Origin: a virus
DNA length: 32,602 nt
Direction: 5' to 3' (one strand)
IMG/VR virus record: IMGVR_UViG_3300021136_000034
Location: 1 to 32,602 of that record
Shown here: positions 21,628-29,528 of the stretch, piece after piece
Position numbering within the stretch: position 1 is the first letter of the stretch
Layout: every line of letters starts with the position of its first letter
Notes under the pieces: model-generated
The model's input: only the letters and a program-made list of their open reading frames with translations
The model's database searches: none
What the model was told of the DNA's origin: nothing
Program-made: the position numbers and the translations under genes

Positions 21628-22416
21628 ATGGCGAAAAGATTTACCGATAATCAAAAATGGCAAAAAGAATCATTTAAAAGTTTATCGACGATTAATAAAT
21701 TGTTCTTTTTATATCTTCTTGACAACTGCGACCATGCTGGAATATGGGAAGTTGAATTAGATGTTGCAGAAATAAGAATTGGAGAAAAAATAGACAGCAA
21801 TGTCGTAAATTCAGAATTAAGCAATTATATACATGTTTTTGACAATGGTAAAAAATGGTTTATTCCTGCTTTTGTGGAATTTCAATATGCAACCCTTAAT
21901 CCTTCCGTCAATGCTCATAAATCAGTCATAGAAATTCTTAAAAAGAGAAATTTAATAAAAATCTATGAACAGTTCATTAACAGTTCATTAACTGTTATGG
22001 ATAAAGACAAAGATAAAGATAAGGATAAAGACAAAGATAACGCGGGTAATAATCCAAAACCACAAGGCGAAAAAATATCCCCATCAAAAGAAATAATTCT
22101 GGCGGCAGAAAGAATATCCAAAAAGCATCCGCGTCTGACAAAACCACAGCGAACCCAGTTTGAAATTATTGCCGCCATCAACAGGGCAATTGAAAAAAAT
22201 ATTCCCGTTGACAAGGCGATTAAGTTTCTGGAAGATCAGACAGAGCTTTATGCCAAGTCAGTAGCCAAGTGGACAAAAGAAGAGCAGCAGTACATTGTCA
22301 ATTCCGAGAACTGGTTCAAGGACGGATGTTACAGTGAAGATCCAAAGCTCTGGCGCAAAGATGGCGATTCCGATGAAGATGATAACGAAGAGTTCGGAAA
22401 CGGAGTAGTTCTCTAA
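21628..22416 (+). CDS. Replisome organiser / replication initiation protein
   Basis: A 262-aa protein with GGAG upstream. The N-terminus (TDNQKWQKESFKSLS, LYLLDNCDHAGIWEVE) is the winged-helix fold of phage replisome organisers (DnaD-like context, O-protein-like role). A central DKD repeat of acidic-basic character (about 124-138) separates it from a helical C-terminal domain. It precedes and overlaps the primase-helicase gene by one base (TAATG), consistent with origin binding and helicase loading. The gene contains a repeat cluster that may be the origin. Confidence 0.75.
   Translation: MAKRFTDNQKWQKESFKSLSTINKLFFLYLLDNCDHAGIWEVELDVAEIRIGEKIDSNVVNSELSNYIHVFDNGKKWFIPAFVEFQYATLNPSVNAHKSVIEILKKRNLIKIYEQFINSSLTVMDKDKDKDKDKDKDNAGNNPKPQGEKISPSKEIILAAERISKKHPRLTKPQRTQFEIIAAINRAIEKNIPVDKAIKFLEDQTELYAKSVAKWTKEEQQYIVNSENWFKDGCYSEDPKLWRKDGDSDEDDNEEFGNGVVL
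21966..22038. repeat. Repeat cluster within the initiator gene, candidate replication origin
   Basis: Two tandem copies of AGTTCATTAAC (21971-21981, 21982-21992), the palindrome TGAAC-A-GTTCA (21966-21976) and the dyad AACAGTT-CATT-AACTGTT (21979-21996) are followed by a purine-rich GATAAA/GACAAA 6-bp repeat (22000-22038). Origins lie inside the initiator gene in several phages, including lambda O. No test of function is possible from sequence alone. Confidence 0.5.
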
Positions 22417-24197
22417 TGAAAAATTTCAGCGATTTCGGAATTGACCTGCCGGATAAATTTAGCGGCGACCGCAAGGCAGAATGTCCGCAGTGCAGCCATA
22501 CCCGGAAAAACAAGCATGAAAAATGTTTGTCGGTGAATGGCGACAGCGGAATCTGGCATTGTCACCACTGCGGATGGAATGGATCGCTTGATGATCACAG
22601 CCAGCCAGTCCCGGAACGCAAGGTTTACCGCCGTCCTGCAGCGGACACAATACCGGCACAGCCGGACATCAGTCCGGAAGTGGCCGGCTGGTTTCACAAA
22701 CGCGGCATATCGGTTAATACGCTCCGGTCGGCAAAGGTTTATTCCTGCGTCCATTATCTCCCAGGAGTCCAAGACGATACTATTTGCATGGCTTTCCCGT
22801 ACTTCCGGGGCGGTGAACTTGTCAATGTCAAATATCGCGATGCCCGGAAAAACATGTCCCAGGAGAAAGACCCGGAACCGTGTCTCTGGAATTTCGACGG
22901 CATTGCCGGCGCGGATGTGGTTTATATCACCGAGGGCGAAATCGACGCGCTGACTTTGATCGAGTGCGATTACCTGACTGCGGTTTCGGTGGACAAAGGC
23001 GCGCCAAACGAAAAGGATAAAAGCGCTGACGGCAAACTGGAGTGCGTCGTCAACTGTCTGGATGCTCTTGTCAATGCATCCCGCGTGATTCTAGTAACAG
23101 ACAAGGACGCGCCCGGCTTGAGACTTGAGACAGAGCTGCTGTCGCGGATAGGCCCGGAGAAATGCTATCTGACGCGGTATCCGTCCGATTGCAAAGACAT
23201 CAATGATGTGCTGATGAAACATGGCCCGGAAGCCGTCCGGGAGTGTATTGAGACCGCCAGACCGGCGCCAGTGCCCGGATTGCGGGATTTTGCGGAGTAC
23301 AAAGCTGACATCATGCGGCTGTACACCAGAGGCAATCCCCGCGGCCTGTCCACCGGATGGCCGGAGTTTGACCAGACGTTCACCCTGCAACCAGGTTCGC
23401 TGAATATTGTCACCGGCATCCCGATGTCCGGTAAAAGTGAATGGGTGCATGCTTTGATGATAAACGCCATCAAATTGCACTCATGGAAAATTGGACTGTT
23501 TTCCCCGGAAATGCTGCCGGTTGAGAATCTGTTTCAGAATTTCGCGGAAAAAATTATCGGCAAGCCGTTTTTCGGTAAAAAAGAAATACGGATGACAGAA
23601 GAGGAACTTGAACGCGCCCTGGCATTTGCTTCAGAGAACATCAAGCCGCTGATTCCGGAAGAGGATAAGACGGCCAGCCTGGAAGATATTATCACGGCGG
23701 CGCGGGTCTGTGTGGCCCGGTACGGCATCAAAGCGCTGGTGATAGATCCATACAACGAACTGGAGCATACCCGCCCGGCGTGGATGAGCGAGACAGAGTA
23801 TATCTCGCTGTTTCTTGGCCGTCTCCGGACGTTTGCCCGGATGCATGAAGTCTGGGTCTGTGTGGTGGCACATCCGACGAAGCTGAAAAAGGATGACCGC
23901 AAAGACGAATACCCGGTACCGAGCCTGTACGATATTTCCGGATCTGCAAACTGGCGCAATAAAGCCGATAACGGCCTGTCATTATGGCGGGCGTTCAAAG
24001 ATAAGAATGCCGGGAATACGGTCGAAGTTCATGTCCAAAAAGTTAAACGCAAAGGTATCGGCCGGCTCGGTAAACAGGTATTCGCCTGGGACTTCGCCAC
24101 CGGAACCTATACCGCAGTTGCAGAATCGGAAAACGGCAAGAAAACCATGAAATCAGAAGATCAGCCGCCGCAGTTACCGCTACATCTTCAATTTTAA
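22416..24197 (+). CDS. Primase-helicase (TOPRIM primase fused to DnaB-like helicase)
   Basis: A 593-aa T7 gp4/Twinkle-type protein. N-terminal zinc site: C23, C26, C49, C52. TOPRIM: VVYITEGEIDALTLIE with E173, then VILVTDKDAPG with D229 and D231. Helicase: Walker A GIPMSGKS (334-341), Walker B LVIDPYNE with D444, then VVAHPTK and DISGSANWRNKADNG landmarks for motifs 3-4. It unwinds the fork and makes primers. The C-terminus ends QLPLHLQF. Start overlaps the upstream stop by one base. Confidence 0.93.
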   Translation: MKNFSDFGIDLPDKFSGDRKAECPQCSHTRKNKHEKCLSVNGDSGIWHCHHCGWNGSLDDHSQPVPERKVYRRPAADTIPAQPDISPEVAGWFHKRGISVNTLRSAKVYSCVHYLPGVQDDTICMAFPYFRGGELVNVKYRDARKNMSQEKDPEPCLWNFDGIAGADVVYITEGEIDALTLIECDYLTAVSVDKGAPNEKDKSADGKLECVVNCLDALVNASRVILVTDKDAPGLRLETELLSRIGPEKCYLTRYPSDCKDINDVLMKHGPEAVRECIETARPAPVPGLRDFAEYKADIMRLYTRGNPRGLSTGWPEFDQTFTLQPGSLNIVTGIPMSGKSEWVHALMINAIKLHSWKIGLFSPEMLPVENLFQNFAEKIIGKPFFGKKEIRMTEEELERALAFASENIKPLIPEEDKTASLEDIITAARVCVARYGIKALVIDPYNELEHTRPAWMSETEYISLFLGRLRTFARMHEVWVCVVAHPTKLKKDDRKDEYPVPSLYDISGSANWRNKADNGLSLWRAFKDKNAGNTVEVHVQKVKRKGIGRLGKQVFAWDFATGTYTAVAESENGKKTMKSEDQPPQLPLHLQF

Positions 24198-24213
24198 ACC
24201 CGGAGAAAAAGCA

Positions 24214-24420
24214 ATGCGAATGAACATCACAGTCAGGATTGGAGCAATCGGCAACAAGTCAATGACCGCGTTGCTGGAAGAGTGCAGGCGGCGCCATCGC
24301 GGATGTTCTGATTACCGGGTGTATGAAAGTGTAAAACGTGATATTTCGCAACTGGCCAAAGGTGACTGGAATCTATACGAAACCGCGATCGGCATTTTGG
24401 CCGATATTCTGGGAATTTAA
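24214..24420 (+). CDS. Small helical protein of unknown function
   Basis: A 68-aa protein with SD CGGAGA. It has a basic N-terminal half (LLEECRRRHRGCSDYR) and an amphipathic C-terminal helix (YETAIGILADILGI). Located 17 bases after the primase-helicase; possibly a replication accessory factor. Confidence 0.65.
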   Translation: MRMNITVRIGAIGNKSMTALLEECRRRHRGCSDYRVYESVKRDISQLAKGDWNLYETAIGILADILGI

Positions 24421-24424
24421 AACG

Positions 24425-24592
24425 ATGAAACATAAATGTAACAAATGCGGCTGGACCGGAACTGCCGAAGAAACCCGCAAAGAAGCTTTCGGCATGGGAT
24501 GCCCGGTCTGCTGGACAAAATCCGGCCGCTACATTCCGGTAAAACCAGAGGTATTGAAACCTCAAATTCAAGCTAAGGGATGGAGTATATGA
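24425..24592 (+). CDS. Zinc-ribbon protein
   Basis: A 55-aa protein starting MKHKCNKCGWTG. C5-x2-C8 and GMGCPVCW (two more Cys) form a classic zinc ribbon. The start at 24425 is chosen because the upstream extension is a shadow of the previous gene. Its TGA overlaps the next gene's ATG. Confidence 0.7.
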   Translation: MKHKCNKCGWTGTAEETRKEAFGMGCPVCWTKSGRYIPVKPEVLKPQIQAKGWSI

Positions 24593-25203
24593 AAGAAGCA
24601 AAAAAACATCATTACAACGGCATGGAATTTGACAGTTATGAAGAGATCGAGTTTTTTCAATGGCTGGAAGAGGCAAAAAGTCATGGCTTGATTTCAACTT
24701 TCCAGTTTCATCCGCAACCCTTTGAATTAGCGCCGGCTGCTGCGGTATATGTCCGCAAGCCGCTGGCAACTAAAACGAAAGTAGTGAAAAGACACTTGCT
24801 GCAGGATTGTTGTTATACGGCCGATTTCATGTTTGAAGCCACTCCTGATTTGCAACGGATAAATCACCAGCTATTCAGTCCGGATCACCGCGAATATTGG
24901 ATTGATGTCAAGGGCGTGTTCTCAATGTATAACGATTCCGCAAAATTCTCACTGATTCAGAAATGGATGTGGTCTACGCATGGCGTGTTTATCAATAAAG
25001 TTGTACCGGTGAAATTTTTTGAAAATACTTTTGTTCCGCGTCATGCAGTCCGGACTAAGACCGGGAAACTGCGAGCCTGTTATGTTCACTGCCGTAAAAT
25101 TCATGAAGTACCGGCAGAGCGTAATTTTCCGAATTTGGAAATAGTGCCTCGCCCTGCCGTTCCAGCAGATTTATTTCAGCCAAAAGAAGGCTGGAATTTT
25201 TAA
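24589..25203 (+). CDS. DUF1064-like endonuclease (Holliday junction resolvase-type fold)
   Basis: A 204-aa reading (MKEAKKHHYNGMEFDSYEE…) from the ATG overlapping the previous TGA; an ATG 3 codons upstream is also possible. Landmarks: YNGMEFDSYEEIEFFQWLEE, YTADFMFE and YWIDVKGVFS, with the acidic residues and Lys of a PD-(D/E)XK fold (D…D-x-K). Matches DUF1064-like phage nucleases related to T7 endonuclease I in fold. May process recombination intermediates. C-terminus ends KEGWNF. Confidence 0.75.
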   Translation: MKEAKKHHYNGMEFDSYEEIEFFQWLEEAKSHGLISTFQFHPQPFELAPAAAVYVRKPLATKTKVVKRHLLQDCCYTADFMFEATPDLQRINHQLFSPDHREYWIDVKGVFSMYNDSAKFSLIQKWMWSTHGVFINKVVPVKFFENTFVPRHAVRTKTGKLRACYVHCRKIHEVPAERNFPNLEIVPRPAVPADLFQPKEGWNF

Positions 25204-25238
25204 TAACCGAAACCAAACCAAAAACAGGAGACAGAGAC

Positions 25239-25778
25239 ATGTTGAAAGAACTGGTCGAACTGGCGAAAGCCAAAAAACAAGTGAACATCGCGTTCACGTA
25301 TCTGACGGCAGAGCGTTATCTGCTTGGCATCGCGCCCCAGGGCGCTGGCACTGACAAGATCGCGCCGTTTATCGCAAAGGGCGCAATCGCGGAAATCGAG
25401 ACGCAGCTTGCCGGGCTGAATGCGTATTTCGTCGCCGCACTGGCCAAGAAGCCGGAACCGGTGAAAGAGGCTGATTCGGATGAAGAGGGCGACACTGCCG
25501 GCGCGGAAAAAGTAAAAGATAAAAACTTAGGAGAGAGACAGCCGGCGCCGGATATTGGTAAGCTGACTGAAGCTCCGGAAATTAAAGAGCATAAATGCCG
25601 CGGTTGCAATACCGTCAGATCAGAGGGCGATGTCTGGCCGGAAGTTTATCTGTGTCCTTCTTGCAAAGAACAGAGCGATAATACTCCACCGGGAGCTATC
25701 GAACCCGCCCCGGCAGTTCCGGCAGTTCCGGCAGTTCCGGCAGCCGCGCCAGTCAAACAAGCCACATTTGAATTTTAA
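25239..25778 (+). CDS. PRTRC system protein E-like, with zinc ribbon
   Basis: A 179-aa protein with SD AGGAG. The N-terminal ~70 residues (MLKELVELAKAKKQVNIAFT…) match the start of PRTRC protein E in length and pattern. The rest is a low-complexity linker with a zinc ribbon C120-x2-C123…C139-x2-C142 (KCRGCNTV…CPSCKE) and an Ala-Val-Pro repeat, ending KQATFEF. It opens the PRTRC block. A bridging role between system partners is an inference. Its assignment rests on the neighbouring C protein as much as on its own sequence. Confidence 0.72.
   Translation: MLKELVELAKAKKQVNIAFTYLTAERYLLGIAPQGAGTDKIAPFIAKGAIAEIETQLAGLNAYFVAALAKKPEPVKEADSDEEGDTAGAEKVKDKNLGERQPAPDIGKLTEAPEIKEHKCRGCNTVRSEGDVWPEVYLCPSCKEQSDNTPPGAIEPAPAVPAVPAVPAAAPVKQATFEF
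25712..25738 (+). repeat. Three tandem 9-bp repeats coding for Ala-Val-Pro
   Basis: GGCAGTTCC is repeated three times without change in the linker of the PRTRC E-like gene, giving (AVP)3. Exact DNA identity suggests recent slippage expansion, so the linker length probably varies among relatives. Confidence 0.8.
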
Positions 25779-25805
25779 CCAACCAACCTAAAGGAATTTT
25801 ACATC

Positions 25806-26015
25806 ATGGCTAAGAAAACTGACAAACTCGAACGCGCTTTCACTTTCAACGGCATGACCCTGCCGGATCCGGACGCATCAATGACCACTACCCAGGTACG
25901 TGACTTTTACGCCGGGCAGTATCCGGAACTGAATAACGCCGGGATTAAGGGGCCGACACTGACCAATAATAAAAACGTCTATACGTTTAAAATTCAGACC
26001 GGAACTTTAGGCTGA
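25806..26015 (+). CDS. PRTRC system protein C, ubiquitin-like
   Basis: A 69-aa protein with SD AAAGGAAT. The pattern R-x-F-x-FNGMTLPDPDASMTTTQVRDFYAGQYPEL is diagnostic of PRTRC protein C (shown by landmarks LPDPD, VRDFYAGQYPEL), and the family is known as Prok_Ub, a ubiquitin-like beta-grasp fold. The chain ends TGTLG with a C-terminal Gly (G69), as needed if it is conjugated through its carboxylate. Its partners E1-like ThiF and E2-like B lie in the same block. Covalent conjugation is an inference. Confidence 0.88.
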   Translation: MAKKTDKLERAFTFNGMTLPDPDASMTTTQVRDFYAGQYPELNNAGIKGPTLTNNKNVYTFKIQTGTLG

Positions 26016-26068
26016 TGATATTTAACCGGTGGATGTAACAATCCCCATAAATATGGAATTTGCAATGA

Positions 26069-26242
26069 ATGAAAAAATCAAAAAAACTGGAAGTAAAAAA
26101 GTTTCCGCTGCCGCCAATGGACGACGAAACGGACAGATGCGGAAATGCGCTCGTTCAGGCGTTGGAAATATGGAAGGCGGAAAGCAAGGACGAACTGCCG
26201 GTAATTACAAGCCGTTTGCCGGTTTATCCGGTATTGCCTTAA
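26069..26242 (+). CDS. Small ORF upstream of PRTRC F, overlooked frame
   Basis: A 57-aa ORF (MKKSKKLEVKKFPLPPMDDE…LPVYPVLP). Codon choice (CTG, CCG, GAA, GCG) matches neighbouring genes, whereas the overlapping longer frame reads as Gly/Arg-rich noise. SD is weak (GGA about 12 bases upstream). Its stop lies 2 bases before a TTG that could start the F gene. It may be an independent small protein or the N-terminus of F separated by a frameshift. Confidence 0.55.
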   Translation: MKKSKKLEVKKFPLPPMDDETDRCGNALVQALEIWKAESKDELPVITSRLPVYPVLP

Positions 26243-26244
26243 CG

Positions 26245-27222
26245 TTGCCGAAGATAGTACGGATTCCGGAAGAAGCCCCGGCGACAAGCCTTATTCTTGA
26301 CCGCCTGGAAACTTTCTTGCAAAAGATTATCCCGCATCATTTCCGGAAGACCGATAACAGCAAGACAATCAAAGCGCTGGAACGCTGGACGAATGAGTTT
26401 TTCCCGTCATCAAACCAGCTCGGATATAAATTAATCATCGACAATGAAACATCGGCAATTATGGATTGTGACAACGGCGGGTATGTTCAGCCGCAATACG
26501 GCGACAATAATTTTGCCGGATTAAGTTGCATTCAGGACTTCCGCCGCAGTTTCCTTGTCGGACCGGCATTGACCATGTTTCAAAAACAAAAACGCGGACT
26601 GGGCCGGGACATTCTTACATGCCTGAAAACAGAGGGAATAATCAGTCTTTTTACTCCGGACATGGCCCGCGATGCAGGCCATGATGTCAGTTTACTGTCA
26701 GAGTACAATGCAGAATCAGAACCCAACAAAGAAGAAAGTGAAATTGACAGGGAATTTAAAAAGCAGATTCCAAAATGGTCGCTTGACATCGGCGATGATT
26801 TCGGCACATGGAATGGCAAAGGACCGAAAGAATTAATCGCGGATATGAATATGCTGCATGATTGCAGGGCTGAGTGGAAACGGCTGCTGGAAGATTATAA
26901 ATTCCACTTCCCGGATCCGCCCGGCTTTATCCCTGGCATACTTTTGCGCTGGGTTGAAAAAGATGAAGATGATTATATGCTGCGTTTTTATGACGATATC
27001 GAAAATGAGATATCCAACGAATGGAATCCGATGCAGGGATATTTCATGTTTGAAATAGTTCTGGATCCGCAAGGACAGACCGTTCCGCAGTTATTCAAGT
27101 CTATTTTTGAAACATGGCTTAAATCTATGGAAATACTGGTCAGGATATTGACGCAGCTAGCAAATATCAGCAAAGAAATAATTAAAAAGGAAAAAAGCGG
27201 AAATGAAAGCATTTCTCAGTGA
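26245..27222 (+). CDS. PRTRC system protein F-like
   Basis: A 325-aa reading starting at the TTG at 26245 (LPKIVRIPEEAPATS); the frame is open back to 26029 but residues 1-72 of that version are a shadow of the 57-aa ORF. The start is therefore uncertain. The protein begins with a 'LPKI…P' segment and a helical block and continues with acidic regions (SEIDREFKKQ, RWVEKDEDDYML); its end overlaps gene B by 20 bases. It occupies the slot of PRTRC F (C-F-B order). Role unknown even in the family. Confidence 0.65.
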   Translation: MPKIVRIPEEAPATSLILDRLETFLQKIIPHHFRKTDNSKTIKALERWTNEFFPSSNQLGYKLIIDNETSAIMDCDNGGYVQPQYGDNNFAGLSCIQDFRRSFLVGPALTMFQKQKRGLGRDILTCLKTEGIISLFTPDMARDAGHDVSLLSEYNAESEPNKEESEIDREFKKQIPKWSLDIGDDFGTWNGKGPKELIADMNMLHDCRAEWKRLLEDYKFHFPDPPGFIPGILLRWVEKDEDDYMLRFYDDIENEISNEWNPMQGYFMFEIVLDPQGQTVPQLFKSIFETWLKSMEILVRILTQLANISKEIIKKEKSGNESISQ

Positions 27223-27910
27223 ATATGAAGGCTGTACACTGGAATTGGACCAGGCTCTTTTGATCTATAAAGATGAAAATGGTCAGTGCATGGTAACGAA
27301 CAATAATTATAATCGTGATTCCGGAGAGCTGGAATCAGGGCGCCCTATTAACCGGCAGCGCCTGGCGGAACTAATCGCAATGCTGTCAGATCACGATAAC
27401 AATAAACTTACCTTGATGTCAGACAATCTGCTGGCATTGTCGGCCGGAGCTATTATCTGGTGGAAGCCGGAACATAAAGATAACATTTTCTTTAAAACAT
27501 CCAATAAAAAAGTATCGGCATTGAGCGGGAAAGAAGTAACATGGCCGGCGCTGGTATTCAAAGCAAATTCTGCCGGCATGTTCGTCTATGCCCTGGAACA
27601 TTCGCGGCGACCGGATGCAGATACCCCGTTGCTGATTGCGCCGTTCTGGAATGTTTACAAAGACGGACGAATCTGCTTGCCCGGAGGAAATAAATCATGC
27701 AAGTTCACGCCGTCTCAAATTGAATACAATGAACGGCTGCTTTTCGACAGCGCCTTTACCCACGCAACTGCGGCGGATTTGCAAATAACCTACACTGGCG
27801 GACACGATGCCTTGTGGAGATATATGGCATCATCCAGAGCCCCGGAAAAATTTCCGGTCGAGTTTTTGACCAAATCAGACAAAAAACTAAAGGATTTATG
27901 CAATGATTAA
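27203..27910 (+). CDS. PRTRC system protein B, E2-like
   Basis: A 235-aa protein. The family signature is at residues 142-161: PLLIAPFWNVYKDGRICLPG, here given as APFWNVYKDG and C158. This mirrors the active site of ubiquitin E2 enzymes (HPN-x…G-x-I-C-L), and PRTRC-B is grouped with prokaryotic E2 family D. The N-terminal ~130 residues are the family's own region with strands and an S/T-rich part. It overlaps F and ThiF genes, so translation is coupled. Thioester formation at C158 would be the testable prediction. Confidence 0.85.
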   Translation: MKAFLSEYEGCTLELDQALLIYKDENGQCMVTNNNYNRDSGELESGRPINRQRLAELIAMLSDHDNNKLTLMSDNLLALSAGAIIWWKPEHKDNIFFKTSNKKVSALSGKEVTWPALVFKANSAGMFVYALEHSRRPDADTPLLIAPFWNVYKDGRICLPGGNKSCKFTPSQIEYNERLLFDSAFTHATAADLQITYTGGHDALWRYMASSRAPEKFPVEFLTKSDKKLKDLCND

Positions 27911-28694
27911 AAATACAAAAACATTATTCAAGCATATTCTGCCGGCTGAAATGCTAAAAAACACAATCCGGATTGTCGTGATCGGCGCGGGCGGTACCGG
28001 CTCTCAGATTGCGCACGGACTGGCCAGGCTGCATCTTGCCATGCTTAAATGCGGACATCCATACGGTTTGAGCGTCACGCTTGCGGATGGCGATACAGTA
28101 TCCAAGTCAAACCTTGGGCGGCAGTTGTATTATGGCTCTGACCTTGGACGCAATAAAGCCGCGGTATTGATCGAGCGGTTGAATTTTGCTTATAATCTGG
28201 AATGGCAGGCATATCCTCATAATGTTGACAAGGATTATTTAACCCAGCGCCACACAGATATTGTCATTGGCTGTGTAGATTCGCGCAAATCCAGACGAAT
28301 CATAAAAAGTGTGTTATATAGAATAGTCAGGGATTGCTATTATCTCGATTGCGGCAATGGCGCGGATTATGGTCAGGTATTGCTTGGCTATAAAGAAAGT
28401 TTCAAAAATAAAAAGAACAATCTTCCCATGCCCTGGGAGACCTGCCCGGATCTGATTGCGGACATCAAAGAAGACAATACGCCAAGCTGCTCACTGGCTG
28501 AAGCTCTCGGCAGTCAGGAGCTCTTCATCAACCAGACAGTGGCCACTTGCGCCCTGCAATTACTCTGGTCGCTGTTTCGTCACGGCGGGCTGGACATTCG
28601 CGGGTATTACATCAACCTGAAGACTGGCCGGACGCTGCCGGTGGCGATTGAAGCAAAAAAAGTTGAAAGCAAGAAAAGCGAGAAAAGTAAATAA
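27903..28694 (+). CDS. PRTRC system ThiF-family protein, E1-like
   Basis: A 263-aa adenylation-type enzyme. Landmarks: VVIGAGGTGSQ (G28-S34, nucleotide loop), LADGDTVSKSNLGRQ (D62, D64, N70, R73, Q74), K85 after 'DLGRN', and VDSRKSR with D126. C196 in TPSCSL sits in the crossover region where E1 enzymes carry the catalytic Cys. It overlaps gene B by 8 bases. It should adenylate the C-terminal Gly of the ubiquitin-like C protein and transfer it through thioesters. C-terminus is Lys/Ser-rich. Confidence 0.9.
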   Translation: MIKNTKTLFKHILPAEMLKNTIRIVVIGAGGTGSQIAHGLARLHLAMLKCGHPYGLSVTLADGDTVSKSNLGRQLYYGSDLGRNKAAVLIERLNFAYNLEWQAYPHNVDKDYLTQRHTDIVIGCVDSRKSRRIIKSVLYRIVRDCYYLDCGNGADYGQVLLGYKESFKNKKNNLPMPWETCPDLIADIKEDNTPSCSLAEALGSQELFINQTVATCALQLLWSLFRHGGLDIRGYYINLKTGRTLPVAIEAKKVESKKSEKSK

Positions 28695-29510
28695 ATGAAA
28701 CGGTCATTATTCAGATACTTGGGCGGTAAATGGCGCGTGGCTCCGTGGATCGTCAGTTTTTTCCCGCAGCATCAGCAATACGTTGAACCGTTTGCCGGCG
28801 CCGCGTCAGTGCTGTTTAAAAAGGAAAGATGTTATTCTGAAACTATCAATGATTTGAATGAAGAGGTAATCAACTTTTACCGAGTCCTGCAGGATGAACA
28901 ATTATCATCAAGACTGGAAACCTTGATACGGTTAACGCCATACAGCCGGAATGAGTATATCCTTGCCCATAACAAATCCGATGAGTCGATAGAGCGCGCC
29001 AGGCGGTTGCTGATCCGTTCGCTGATGAGTTATAACGCAACATCAATGTTCGACTGCAACAGTCAGTCAGGCTTCAGGATGGACATCAAAAAACGGTATT
29101 CAATCCCGTCGCATGACTGGGCGCGGTATCCGGATAATATGGCTTTATTCATCAACCGGCTGCGCGGCGTCACTGTCGAGAATACGGATGCATTCAGCCT
29201 GATTGAGAGGACGGATGACCCGGACACGCTGTTTTATCTGGACCCGCCCTACGTCGAACATACCCGGACGGACAAAAACAAGAACCAGTACGCTTTTGAG
29301 TTTTCAGACGAAGACCATAAACGGCTGGTTGAATTGATTCTGTCGCTCCGGGGCATGGTTATCATCAGCGGTTACGATTCGCCGCTCTATCAGCCGCTTG
29401 AGGCCGCGGGCTGGAGCAAAGAGCAGAAGACTTTCCAGATCAACTATTCCGGCATCCGGATAGAATGTCTCTGGATCAAACCAATTAAAAAAGTAACATT
29501 TACATTTTAA
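28695..29510 (+). CDS. dam: DNA adenine methyltransferase, D12 (Dam) class
   Basis: A 271-aa enzyme, immediately after ThiF. Motif I region FRYLGGKWR…YVEPFAGAASVLF (EPFAGAAS at 31-38) and motif IV DPPY (183-186) define the alpha-class N6-adenine methyltransferases. The spacing matches Dam (recognises GATC in many members; the specificity here cannot be read). No restriction partner is adjacent, so anti-restriction or gene regulation is more likely. Ends KKVTFTF. Confidence 0.9.
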   Translation: MKRSLFRYLGGKWRVAPWIVSFFPQHQQYVEPFAGAASVLFKKERCYSETINDLNEEVINFYRVLQDEQLSSRLETLIRLTPYSRNEYILAHNKSDESIERARRLLIRSLMSYNATSMFDCNSQSGFRMDIKKRYSIPSHDWARYPDNMALFINRLRGVTVENTDAFSLIERTDDPDTLFYLDPPYVEHTRTDKNKNQYAFEFSDEDHKRLVELILSLRGMVIISGYDSPLYQPLEAAGWSKEQKTFQINYSGIRIECLWIKPIKKVTFTF

Positions 29511-29528
29511 ACCAAGGAAACAGGAATT

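Noticed and set aside
23534-23998. 154-codon minus ORF inside the primase-helicase gene
   Set aside because: It lies wholly in a gene with clear helicase motifs, lacks an SD and has an Arg/Ser-rich shadow composition.
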